Shown: piece after piece, positions 15,598-24,043 of the stretch
Position numbering within the stretch: the stretch's first letter is position 1
How the letters are laid out: every line of letters begins with the position of its first letter
NCBI GenBank assembly: GCA_910575605.1
Contig: CAJTEW010000003.1
Span: 1 to 64,000, forward strand
DNA from: Lachnospiraceae bacterium
Lineage (GTDB): Bacteria; Bacillota; Clostridia; Lachnospirales; Lachnospiraceae
Direction of reading: 5' to 3'
DNA length: 64,000 nucleotides
The notes under the pieces: generated by a model
What the model was told of the DNA's origin: nothing
Seen by the model: only the letters and a program-made list of their open reading frames with translations
The model's database searches: none
Translations under genes and position numbers: made by a program

Positions 15598-16731
15598 ATG
15601 ATAGAAAGGATAAGTAACGCAATGAAAAACAGAGAATATGTACAGGAAGTGTATCAGTACATACACGAGAAGCCTGAAATTGCATTTGAAGAAGTGAGAA
15701 CATCTGCATTTCTGGCTGATGAGCTGGAAAAATACGGCTATAAGGTAACACGCGGTATCGGAGGAACAACAGGAGTACTTGGCGTTCTGGACAGCGGGGT
15801 GCCAGGTCCAGTGTTGGGCATGCGTGCTGATATGGATGCACTCAAATATGAAATTGATGGAAAGACAGAATACCGCCATGCCTGCGGTCATGACAGCCAC
15901 AGCGGTATGGTAATGGCTGCTGCAAGGGAAATCGCGGACAGAGGTATTGAAAAAGGCAAGCTTTATGTTATCTTCCAGCCGGGAGAGGAATCTTTAAAGG
16001 GCTCCAATTCAATTATAAAAAGCGGTCTCTTTAATGATATGACCGAAATTGTAGGAATCCACTTAAGACCTATTGGGGAGGCAGTGCTTGGAACAGCAAC
16101 GGCTGCCCTCTGGCATGGCGGATGTGCACCGACTACAATAAGGATTAAGGGAATGACTGCCCACGGTGCAAGGCCGCACCTTGGAATTAATCCAGTTGAG
16201 ACTGCAATACTGATGGCTAATGCGATTAATTCTATCCGTATAGATCCCAGAGTATCTCATTCAATTAAGATAACAAGAATTGATACCGGTGTTGGTACGG
16301 TGAATACAATTGCCGAAGAGGCGGTCATGACAGTAGATGTGCGTTGTCAGAATAATGAGGAGATGGATAAGCTGCTTGAAAAGATGAACAGGGCAATTCA
16401 GTCTACAGCAGAAGCAATGGGAGCTACAGCAGAGGTAGACACAACATATGTGCCGGCAGCAATCTATTCTGATGAGATGACGGCGACAAATGCAGAGGCA
16501 ATCTGCGAGGTTCTGGGGAAAGAGAATTTAGTACCAGATATTCACACACCGGGCTCGGAGGATTTCCATTTCTTTGCAAAGTTATTGGGATGTAAGGCAG
16601 GTTATATCGGACTTGGCGCAGATCTTGTTCCAGGACTTCACAGCAAGGATATGAAGTTTAACACAGAGGCGTTGTATAAAGGTGTTGAGATACTGGTTTC
16701 GGTTGTTGGGAAAAGACTAGGATATAAGTAA
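15598..16731 (+). CDS. M20D amidohydrolase (N-acyl amino acid hydrolase type)
   Basis: Cytosolic metal-dependent amidohydrolase of the M20D/IAA-amino-acid-hydrolase family, about 377 residues. Visible motifs are HEKPEIAFEE, RADMDALKYE, HACGHDSHSG with the metal-bridging cysteine, QPGEES, and the C-terminal TPGSEDFHFF. The family releases amino acids from N-acyl conjugates. The start is uncertain: the ATG at 15598 follows AAGGAACA, while an in-frame TTG at 15583 directly follows the yjiG stop. It is the last gene of the yjiHG operon. Likely job: hydrolysis of the substrate imported by YjiGH. Confidence 0.85.
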   Translation: MIERISNAMKNREYVQEVYQYIHEKPEIAFEEVRTSAFLADELEKYGYKVTRGIGGTTGVLGVLDSGVPGPVLGMRADMDALKYEIDGKTEYRHACGHDSHSGMVMAAAREIADRGIEKGKLYVIFQPGEESLKGSNSIIKSGLFNDMTEIVGIHLRPIGEAVLGTATAALWHGGCAPTTIRIKGMTAHGARPHLGINPVETAILMANAINSIRIDPRVSHSIKITRIDTGVGTVNTIAEEAVMTVDVRCQNNEEMDKLLEKMNRAIQSTAEAMGATAEVDTTYVPAAIYSDEMTATNAEAICEVLGKENLVPDIHTPGSEDFHFFAKLLGCKAGYIGLGADLVPGLHSKDMKFNTEALYKGVEILVSVVGKRLGYK

Positions 16732-16740
16732 ATAAAAAAG

Positions 16741-16790
16741 TACTTTAGCTTTGTGATAAATTTGATATTATTACAAAGCTAAAGTATTGT
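16741..16790 (+). terminator. Hairpin after the amidohydrolase
   Basis: TACTTTAGCTTTGT (16741-16754) pairs exactly with ACAAAGCTAAAGTA (16773-16786), with an 18-base loop. The T-tract is weak (TTGTTAA). Probably the operon terminator. Confidence 0.6.
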
Positions 16791-16823
16791 TAAGGTTAAT
16801 TTTTATCTTCTGAAATCTTTTGA

Positions 16824-16973
16824 TTTGACCGTTTTGCAGATACTCCGGCTGTAGTATATGGACTGGGCAATGATTCTTTGCATCAGGCAGATGAGTATAT
16901 TGAGATTGAGGATGTTGTAAAGTATGCAAAACATTTTGCTTCTATTGTAATTGACTGGTGCGGGATTGAATAA
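16824..16973 (+). pseudogene. 3' remnant of an M20A peptidase (ArgE/DapE type)
   Basis: An open frame without a start codon, bounded by TGA at 16821 and TAA at 16971. Its 49 residues include DTPAVVYGLGNDSLHQADEY, followed by IEIEDVVKYAKHFASIVIDW and CGIE. This matches the C-terminal tail of acetylornithine deacetylase / succinyl-diaminopimelate desuccinylase enzymes (PAVVYGPG...HQPDEYVEIEDL pattern). The catalytic domain is absent. It is therefore a decayed gene fragment beside an intact M20D gene. The rest of the gene-free stretch 16732-17121 holds the hairpin at 16741 and nothing else I recognise. Confidence 0.78.
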
Positions 16974-17121
16974 TAAGATATGGCGGACTGGTGTCAGAGA
17001 CACAGGTCCGCCATTTTGGATAATTTTTTTATGCTCCGGCGAGAAGTACTGTATCAGTCCGGTTAAGAGGTTTTGTATGAACAGTAAGATAATATTCAGA
17101 TGTTACCCCTTTTTTTAGTTC

Positions 17122-17841
17122 CTAAGAAAGTTCAACCGTGTATATAAAATAATCACTGCGCACAATGCTTCTGGAAAATTCTATAACAACATCTTGGGAA
17201 TAGGTAGTTCTGTCAATAAACATTGCAGCATCATTCGTTCTTACCTGAAGGATGCCAGCAGTCGATTTATCAATCAAGATAGGCTTGATTTGTTCAACTG
17301 CTTTACTAATAGAAATGCCTAATGTAGAAAAACTATTATATAATCCTTGCATTTCTACCATTTTCTCAGTAATATCCCTAAAATATGCAGCAGGAAGATA
17401 ATTAGTCTCCAATACATATGGAGTTCCCGCAGCATAAAAAACCCGGACAATTTTTATAACATCATCGGTTAATTTTATATTTAATGCACGGGATAAAAAT
17501 AAATTTGCTGAAATACGTTCAAAAGAGCGGATTTCTGCAATATTTTCTACTCCTTCTTTTTTAAAATGTTCCCTTAGACTATAAAGTTTATTTAGTTTTT
17601 GTTCTATTGGTTTGCGGCGTACATATGTTCCTCTTCCTTGCTGCCTAACAATTAGGCCCTCCTGCTCTAGAAGGCGCAATGTTTCACGTACTGTAATACG
17701 GCTGACGTTATATAATTGACATAACTCTCTTTCAGGTTCAATCCGATGTCCGTTTTCCCATTCACCACTTGTGATTTTGCTGTAAAAGGTATTATAAAGC
17801 TGGCTGTATTTATTTTTTTGTTCCTCAATATGGGTAATCAT
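17122..17841 (-). CDS. GntR/HutC-family regulator of the sugar cluster
   Basis: 239 residues from the ATG at 17841, which has AGGA 8 bases upstream; an ATG three codons earlier overlaps that site. The N-terminal winged helix contains ERELCQLYNVSRITVRETLRLLEQEGLIVRQQGRGTYV, and the C-terminal UTRA domain binds small sugar-phosphate-like effectors. It is divergent from the ABC/GH4 cluster. Palindromes TGGTTATAACCA and ACTACGTAGT lie just after the cluster promoter, so it probably represses that operon until an intermediate accumulates. Confidence 0.88.
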   Translation of the reverse strand: MITHIEEQKNKYSQLYNTFYSKITSGEWENGHRIEPERELCQLYNVSRITVRETLRLLEQEGLIVRQQGRGTYVRRKPIEQKLNKLYSLREHFKKEGVENIAEIRSFERISANLFLSRALNIKLTDDVIKIVRVFYAAGTPYVLETNYLPAAYFRDITEKMVEMQGLYNSFSTLGISISKAVEQIKPILIDKSTAGILQVRTNDAAMFIDRTTYSQDVVIEFSRSIVRSDYFIYTVELS

Positions 17842-17999
17842 TATAATCATCCTATTCTACTTATAGTTATGTGTAATGAAAGTTATAAAGAATTGTAAAA
17901 TGGGGAATCTATGCCATATCAAGTATATCATAAAAAGGCAGTAAAGAAAAGAATAAAGGTCAAAAAGTTGGAAATGATTACAAAAAAAATAAAAAAGTG

Positions 18000-18056
18000 T
18001 TGACAAGATATATGAAAAATGTCAAAATGGTTATAACCAATTAATGACTACGTAGT
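18000..18056 (+). promoter_or_regulatory. Promoter and putative GntR operators of the sugar cluster
   Basis: TTGACA (18000-18005), a 17-base spacer and CAAAAT (18023-18028), followed directly by the perfect palindrome TGGTTATAACCA (18028-18039) and a second palindrome ACTACGTAGT (18047-18056). The placement over the start site fits repression. TGGT-N4-ACCA resembles known HutC-subfamily operators; the regulator assignment is inferred from adjacency. Confidence 0.7.
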
Positions 18057-18081
18057 TTATAAAAAAGAAAGGGGAACAAAA

Positions 18082-19353
18082 ATGAAGAAAAGTAGAGTAC
18101 GTATTTTGAGTATTGTCTGTTGTGTTTTTTTAGTCTCAGTCATGCTGACAGCATGCGGAAATGGAAAAAAAGAAGAAGGCTTTGGAAAGAAAGAGGAACA
18201 AAAGGAAATCGTAGTAATGGTTCCTCCCTGGGCAGAGCCGTCAAGTGAATTACTTAAAGAATTTACCGAAAAAACAGGGATAAAAGTAATAATAAACATT
18301 GTGGGCTGGGATGATATTCGGAATAAAGTTTCGATTGCGGCTGCTGGAGAAACAGCACCTGCAGATGTAATTGAAGTTGACTGGTCCTGGGTAGGCGAGT
18401 TTGGTGCGGCAGATTGGTTTGAACCTATAGAAATGCCGGAGGAAGAGATTGAAGGGATGCCTACAGTTAAGTCATTTATGTATAATGATCAGATTGTAGC
18501 GCTTCCATATGCAAATGATTTCCGCCTTGCCTACTATAATACAGAGCATTTTGAGCAGGCTGGCGTTACAGAAGCACCAAAAACGTGGGATGAAGTTTAT
18601 GAGGCATGTAAAAAAATTAAAGATCAGGGAATAAGTAATTATCCCATTGCCATGACTTTATCTGCAACAGAGGCATCTACCACAAGTCTTTTTTGGATGA
18701 CATTGTCTAAATACGGTGACATTTTTAACGATGATTTCACTTTAAAAAAAGAAAATGTTCTCGGGGCACTTGAGTTTGTGAATAAGATGGTTAATGATGA
18801 TAAACTGATTGATCCTGCAAGTGAGAACATGAAGGATGTGGAAGTATATGGGAAGCTTACTGCCGGTGCTACAAGCTTTATGATTGGTCCAACCTATTAT
18901 ATAGGACTGATTAATAATCCCGATGAGTCTCAGATAGTAGGAAAGGCATCTGCAATGCTGGTTCCAGGAAACGGTGACATTAAAACTGCAACATTTGCCC
19001 TGCCGGAAGGAATAGGCGTTTCAAAATATTCAGAGAATAAAGAAGCAGCAAAAGAGTTTGTCAACTGGTATACATCTCCAGAAATTCAGATAAAGATGTA
19101 TAAGGAAAAGGGAAACATTCCTACCCGTACAAAAGCGCTTCAGCAGCTAATTGAAAGCGGTGACATAGTAGGCGGCGAAGTATTGATTGAACAGTCTGAG
19201 TATATAGCGTCACCTTTTCCAGGAGGCATTCCGCAATGGTATTCTGAAATGAGCAATACAATTTATAATAGTGTTAACCAGATGGTTCAAGGAGCGATGA
19301 CACCAGAGCAGGCCTGTGAAAATATTGAAAAGAAGGTAGCAGAATTGAAATGA
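18082..19353 (+). CDS. ABC sugar-binding lipoprotein (SBP_bac_1 type)
   Basis: 423 residues with a lipoprotein signal peptide (lipobox LTAC, about 23-26) and a charged linker. It then has a CUT1-type solute-binding fold (EIVVMVPPWAEPSSELLKEF, ANDFRLAYYNTEHFEQAG, ASPFPGGIPQWYSEMSNTIY). This class usually binds di- or oligosaccharides. It heads a nine-gene operon with two permeases and a phosphorylative catabolic pathway. No ATPase gene is in the cluster, so a shared MsmK/UgpC-type ATPase elsewhere would be needed. Confidence 0.88.
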   Translation: MKKSRVRILSIVCCVFLVSVMLTACGNGKKEEGFGKKEEQKEIVVMVPPWAEPSSELLKEFTEKTGIKVIINIVGWDDIRNKVSIAAAGETAPADVIEVDWSWVGEFGAADWFEPIEMPEEEIEGMPTVKSFMYNDQIVALPYANDFRLAYYNTEHFEQAGVTEAPKTWDEVYEACKKIKDQGISNYPIAMTLSATEASTTSLFWMTLSKYGDIFNDDFTLKKENVLGALEFVNKMVNDDKLIDPASENMKDVEVYGKLTAGATSFMIGPTYYIGLINNPDESQIVGKASAMLVPGNGDIKTATFALPEGIGVSKYSENKEAAKEFVNWYTSPEIQIKMYKEKGNIPTRTKALQQLIESGDIVGGEVLIEQSEYIASPFPGGIPQWYSEMSNTIYNSVNQMVQGAMTPEQACENIEKKVAELK

Positions 19354-19432
19354 TGAAGAAACGGCAGGTTTACTAGTATAAGAAAGGATATTCAGTGATG
19401 TGCAGCGTCGGTGAGTATCACAGGTGAAGGAC

Positions 19433-20308
19433 ATGAAAAAAAGAAAAAATACACCCCCCTATATTATGCTGGCGCCAAGTGTTGTTTTGATGTGCGGACT
19501 TGTTTTTTATCCGATTTTAGTTACTTTCACATATAGTCTGCAGCAGATGAAGCTTACAGAACCCCAGAATGATAAAATAGTCGGATTTAAAAATTATCAG
19601 ATGATCTTGGCAGATTCAAATTTTTGGTATTCATTTTTGAACTCAATTATTATTCTTGTGGGAGTTGTAATTCTTACTGTAGTAATTGGTATAGCATTTG
19701 CCATGCTGCTTAATGTAAATACAAAGATAAAAGGAGTTTTGACAGCAGCTGCAATCATTCCGTGGGCGCTTCCTCCCATTGTGAATGGTGTTATGTGGCG
19801 TTGGATTTTTCACCCAAGCTATGGTTTTTTAAACCGGCTGCTTCTAAGATGTGAATTAATAGAGGAACCAGTCCAGTGGCTGTCCAATCGATTCTCTGTT
19901 ATCCTAATTGTGGCACTGGTGGTAGCCTGGAGAAATATTCCTTTCTGTGCAATAGTTCTTCTGTCAGCGCTACAAGGAATTCCCAGCCATATTTATGAAT
20001 CAGCAGCTATTGATGGAAGCAGTACCGGTCAGATGTTTCGGAAAATTACTTTGCCGCTTCTAATGCCATCACTTGGAATTGTTGTAACTTCAACTTCAAT
20101 TAATGCGATTAATGTATTTGATGAAATTGTATCCCTTTCGGGATATGGGGATGTCAGTAAGACACTAATGATGGATGCGTATTTGAGGACATTTAATTTT
20201 CTCGATTATGGTGCTGGAAGTGCAATAACTTATATTATTATGATTTTTGCCGGGATACTCGGTCTGCTTTATATAAGAAATTTGTACAGGGAGGTGAATT
20301 ATCTATGA
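19433..20308 (+). CDS. ABC sugar permease, MalF-like
   Basis: 291-residue integral membrane protein with six TM segments. The EAA-type loop is YESAAIDGSSTGQMFRKITL, which contacts the ATPase. The start is set at ATG 19433; an AGGTG site lies 6 bases upstream, and a GTG three codons earlier overlaps it. It overlaps the next permease by 4 bases. Confidence 0.88.
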   Translation: MKKRKNTPPYIMLAPSVVLMCGLVFYPILVTFTYSLQQMKLTEPQNDKIVGFKNYQMILADSNFWYSFLNSIIILVGVVILTVVIGIAFAMLLNVNTKIKGVLTAAAIIPWALPPIVNGVMWRWIFHPSYGFLNRLLLRCELIEEPVQWLSNRFSVILIVALVVAWRNIPFCAIVLLSALQGIPSHIYESAAIDGSSTGQMFRKITLPLLMPSLGIVVTSTSINAINVFDEIVSLSGYGDVSKTLMMDAYLRTFNFLDYGAGSAITYIIMIFAGILGLLYIRNLYREVNYL

Positions 20309-21156
20309 AAAGAAAAAGAACGGCTGGATCCAGAATTGGATATACTGCCGCAGTGGTCCTTTTTATAGTATTTTGCCTTGGTCCTATTTTGTGGTCTTTT
20401 ATTATGAGCATTACACCGCAGTCGGAAATGATGGGAGAGGTTACGACATTTTTTCCTGAAAATCCAACTTTTGGAAATTATAAGAAGCTGCTGCTTGATA
20501 CAGAACAACAGGCACTTTTATATAGAAGAGGAATTGGAAATTCTATGAAAGCGGCATTATTGTCATTACTAATCGGGATACCAATGGCAGTATTATGTGC
20601 ATATCCTATGTCCAGACTAAAATTTAAAGGAAGTGTGGTAATGAGGAATGTACTTTTGTTTACGATGGCAATTCCTGTGTTTGCAACGATTATTCCATTA
20701 TATAAATTGTATATTTCTTTAAGACTGCTAAATAATTTAGCTGGTCTGGTTCTGGTTTATATTACATCCTTTCTTCCGATGACAGTCTGGCTTTTGATTA
20801 GTTACTTCGATACACTGCCGCAGGAACTGGAGGAAGCTGCTTATGTAGATGGAGGTTCAAAGTTTTATGTGATGCTCAAAATTATTCTGCCTGTATCATA
20901 CCCCATTATTTTTGCGGCATCGCTAATTGTTTTTCTCCAGACGTGGAATCAGTTTCAGATACCGCTTATCTTAGCACCAGGACACGAGACAAAGCCAATT
21001 GCAGTAGTGGCATCTGAATTTGTAACAAAGAGTACGGTGGATTATGGACTGATGAATGCAGGCGGCATTATAGCTTTAATTCCTCCCGCAATTATTGCCA
21101 TTGTATTTAGAAAATTTTTGATACAAGGTATTGCAGGCGGTTCGACGAAGGGATAA
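20305..21156 (+). CDS. ABC sugar permease, MalG-like
   Basis: 283-residue membrane protein with six TM segments and the EAA loop LEEAAYVDGGSKFYVMLKII. It is the partner of the preceding MalF-like permease (ATGA overlap) and the lipoprotein at 18082 in a CUT1 importer. The operon contains no ATP-binding subunit. Confidence 0.88.
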   Translation: MKRKRTAGSRIGYTAAVVLFIVFCLGPILWSFIMSITPQSEMMGEVTTFFPENPTFGNYKKLLLDTEQQALLYRRGIGNSMKAALLSLLIGIPMAVLCAYPMSRLKFKGSVVMRNVLLFTMAIPVFATIIPLYKLYISLRLLNNLAGLVLVYITSFLPMTVWLLISYFDTLPQELEEAAYVDGGSKFYVMLKIILPVSYPIIFAASLIVFLQTWNQFQIPLILAPGHETKPIAVVASEFVTKSTVDYGLMNAGGIIALIPPAIIAIVFRKFLIQGIAGGSTKG

Positions 21157-21180
21157 AAAAAGAGGGCAGGTGAAGCTTAA

Positions 21181-22737
21181 ATGGAGTATATTGCGGGAAT
21201 AGACATTGGGGGAACCAGTATTAAGGTAGTAGTATGTGACAGAATGAAAAAAATTGTCAGCTTTGAAAAATCATCTACTTTAAGTGCATATAGGACACAG
21301 AAAGGAAGCATTGCAGATACTGGTCCTCAGAGGAATTTTAATGGAGAGATTTTATGGGAGATTACAAAAAAAACAATTTATAAAGCCGTCCGCAGATTGC
21401 CAAAAAATTCATTTGTATACAGTATTGCCGTCAGCAGTTGTGGGTGTACTCTACTTTTGCTAGATGGAAATGGAAGGCAGATAAATCTGAAAACGGATGA
21501 TAAAATGCGGCTGGATGAAGTAAATGCTTATAAAAAACAGTATACGCATGAGGATTTTCAAAGTTATACAGGATATCCGTTGGAGGCAGATAATTCAGGA
21601 ATACATTTAAGTGCCTTTTGCCGGACCGGGCAAAAGAGTAAGATTGCACATGTGTTGTCAGTAGATGACTACATATTATGGAAATTATGCGGGGAGACAG
21701 TACGGAATTATAGTACAGCAGCTTCCTGCGGGATGTGGGACTGGCAGAAAAATAAATGGCTTTCCTATTTTCTTGAACAAAGCGGGCTGGACGAGGAAGC
21801 TATGGGATGCCCTGTAGAAAGCGGAATTGCGGTAGGTAATGTACAAAAACGTGTAGCTGAGGATACAGGGCTTTCCCATAAGACAGTTGTGTGTACTGGC
21901 GGACACGATTATGAATGCGCCGCATTTGCTTGTCATTCGGAATTAGAGAACAATATATTTAACGTAACAGGAACTGTAGACCTGATCGCTGTTTTCTCTA
22001 AGGGAGACTTGATAGGGCGGATACAGGGATGCAGACATATATCGGATAAACATGTTATTCCAGATTTTCACAGTGATATGATGGAAACAATTGGTGCGGC
22101 GCAGACTGAATGGTTAAAAAACCAGATTATTGCAAGGCAGGAATATGGCTTTTCTCTTGACTGGGAGAGCTGCTTTAAAGATGTTGAGAAACTATATAAT
22201 GAACATCCGGTTTCTACAGAACTATTTATACCAAAAGTATTTGGAACCTGTGTTCCCGAGACTAATCATCATATATATGGGGTATTTTGCGGACTTCAGG
22301 AGCAGACAGACAGTGGAACACTTTTGAGAGCCATGATAGAAGGAATGGCATTTCAAAATCTTAAGATGCTTGGATGGCTTAATAGGGAAAGAGACGAGCA
22401 TACTAAAATTGTGGCTGTGGGAGGTGCGGGCAAAAGTCCTGTATGGATGCAGATAAAGGCAGACATTTTGAATATAGACATACTATCACCAGAAATTACA
22501 GAAGCATCAGCACTTGGGGCAGCAATGCTTGGAGGAACAGGATCCGGCATTTTCCGGGATTATGAGGAAGCGTGGCGTATTTCAGACAGTACAAAAATAA
22601 GGATGGTACATCCTGATAGGGAACGTACGGAATACTATCAGGAGATTTACAGAAAAGTTTTTTTACCATTAGAACAAAGGATGGAAGCGCTTGACAAAAT
22701 CAGAACAAAAATCAATAGAGCATATAGGAGGATGTAG
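21181..22737 (+). CDS. FGGY-family carbohydrate kinase
   Basis: 518 residues with the two-domain sugar-kinase fold: N-terminal phosphate loop AGIDIGGTSIKVVV (5-18), the substrate-binding TGGHDYECAAFA stretch mid-protein, and the C-terminal ATP-binding VAVGGAGKSPVWMQIKADIL. It phosphorylates an unknown sugar. Its stop codon abuts the GH4 ATG. With ABC import, a GH4 phosphoglycosidase next door and no PTS gene, this kinase may make the phosphorylated substrate that GH4 enzymes normally receive from a PTS. A tagatose or sugar-alcohol kinase is an alternative. Confidence 0.85.
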   Translation: MEYIAGIDIGGTSIKVVVCDRMKKIVSFEKSSTLSAYRTQKGSIADTGPQRNFNGEILWEITKKTIYKAVRRLPKNSFVYSIAVSSCGCTLLLLDGNGRQINLKTDDKMRLDEVNAYKKQYTHEDFQSYTGYPLEADNSGIHLSAFCRTGQKSKIAHVLSVDDYILWKLCGETVRNYSTAASCGMWDWQKNKWLSYFLEQSGLDEEAMGCPVESGIAVGNVQKRVAEDTGLSHKTVVCTGGHDYECAAFACHSELENNIFNVTGTVDLIAVFSKGDLIGRIQGCRHISDKHVIPDFHSDMMETIGAAQTEWLKNQIIARQEYGFSLDWESCFKDVEKLYNEHPVSTELFIPKVFGTCVPETNHHIYGVFCGLQEQTDSGTLLRAMIEGMAFQNLKMLGWLNRERDEHTKIVAVGGAGKSPVWMQIKADILNIDILSPEITEASALGAAMLGGTGSGIFRDYEEAWRISDSTKIRMVHPDRERTEYYQEIYRKVFLPLEQRMEALDKIRTKINRAYRRM

Positions 22738-24024
22738 ATGGCAGTAAATTTTAGTATTATAGGGGGCGGCAGTATATTTTCGCCAGAAATAGCAGATTTG
22801 ATTGCACAGAATATAGATATATTTGGCAGAGTAAATATAAAATTTATGGATATTGATGAGGAACGCCAGAAGATAGTTGGAGGCCTGTGTGAAAGAATTG
22901 TGAAGAAATCAAAGGCAGACATTCACATTCAATATGTGCCGACATACGAGGAAGCTATTGATGGCTGTGATTACCTTCTTCTCCAATTTAGAATCGGCGG
23001 TGAGGACCAAAGAATACAGGACGAATTACTTGGCAGAAAATATAGGATTCCCTTTGTAGAGACGGTTTCCGTATGCGGTGTTTCTACGTTCTTGCGCTCA
23101 TATTACGAAATAGAGAAGATTGCAGAGATTGTAAAAGCAAAAGCCCCTAGTGCATGGGTGCTTAATTTTGCAAACCCTGCTGAACTGATTGCAGAGGCAT
23201 TGTACCGATGTGGTGTAAAAAATGTAATTGGAGTATGTAATGCCAGTACACGACTGCTGCAGTTTTTACGTGTAAAAATGCAATTTGAAGAAACAGACAA
23301 TTTTTATATGAACTGGAGAGGCTTGAACCATCTGGCCGTTGTCGACAGCTTTCTTTTAAACGGAGAGGAGATTCTGCCCCAAATTCTTGACAGACTGGAG
23401 GACTATGAATCAGACAGAACACCGTTTCCGTCACGTTTGTGCAGACAGCTGGGATATTTGCCGAATCAGTATTTTCAATACTATTATCTGGAAAGAGACA
23501 TAATTGAAAAAGAGCAGAAGGAATTAAAGGTTCGTTCGCAAATTGTTAAGGATATTAATGCACAATTGCTGGCTGAATATGAGGGAATTGATTATGTACC
23601 GGAAGGGCTGACGAAAAGAGGAGGTTCTGGGTATTCCAAAACTGTGATAGATACAATTATTTCTTTACATAAAGGAGATAATAGAATTCACTATCTTGTA
23701 ACACAGAATAAGGGGGCTGTTACAGAACTGCCGTATGACGGATTTGTAGAGGTTCCGTGTGTGGTAAATAAAAATCGTGTGCTGCCTGTAGCAGTAGAAA
23801 AGCTGCCTGAAGCAGCGGCTCCTTTAATTTTTACAATGAAGGCTTTTGAAAAGATGCTTCTTTCGGCTGTATCTGAAAGGAATAAGTTAAAGCTGTATCA
23901 AAGCCTGATGATACATCCGCTTATTAATTGTGACAGTATTGCCGGGCCCTTACTGGAGGATATTTTAGAAGAAAACAAAGAGTATATTCCAGAGAGCTTT
24001 TACAAGTCAGAATTAAAAAAATAA
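22738..24024 (+). CDS. Glycoside hydrolase family 4 (6-phospho-glycosidase type)
   Basis: 428 residues. Family 4 enzymes are NAD- and Mn-dependent and cleave 6-phospho-alpha- or beta-glycosides, some unphosphorylated galactosides or uronides. Visible features are the NAD loop IIGGGSIFSPE (7-17), NPAELIAEA, metal ligands C167 (GVCNAS) and H198 (GLNHL), and the catalytic-base region LTKRGGSGYS (Y299). The AGGAGG site lies within the end of the kinase gene. It presumably splits the imported glycoside and sends the sugar phosphate to the SIS protein and the aldolase branch. Confidence 0.87.
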   Translation: MAVNFSIIGGGSIFSPEIADLIAQNIDIFGRVNIKFMDIDEERQKIVGGLCERIVKKSKADIHIQYVPTYEEAIDGCDYLLLQFRIGGEDQRIQDELLGRKYRIPFVETVSVCGVSTFLRSYYEIEKIAEIVKAKAPSAWVLNFANPAELIAEALYRCGVKNVIGVCNASTRLLQFLRVKMQFEETDNFYMNWRGLNHLAVVDSFLLNGEEILPQILDRLEDYESDRTPFPSRLCRQLGYLPNQYFQYYYLERDIIEKEQKELKVRSQIVKDINAQLLAEYEGIDYVPEGLTKRGGSGYSKTVIDTIISLHKGDNRIHYLVTQNKGAVTELPYDGFVEVPCVVNKNRVLPVAVEKLPEAAAPLIFTMKAFEKMLLSAVSERNKLKLYQSLMIHPLINCDSIAGPLLEDILEENKEYIPESFYKSELKK

Positions 24025-24043
24025 ATAGAAGGGAAATGTATAA

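Noticed and set aside
16803-17003. A 66-residue minus-strand frame in the gap before the GntR gene
   Set aside because: The plus strand encodes the recognisable ArgE/DapE tail in the same place; the minus frame is its shadow.
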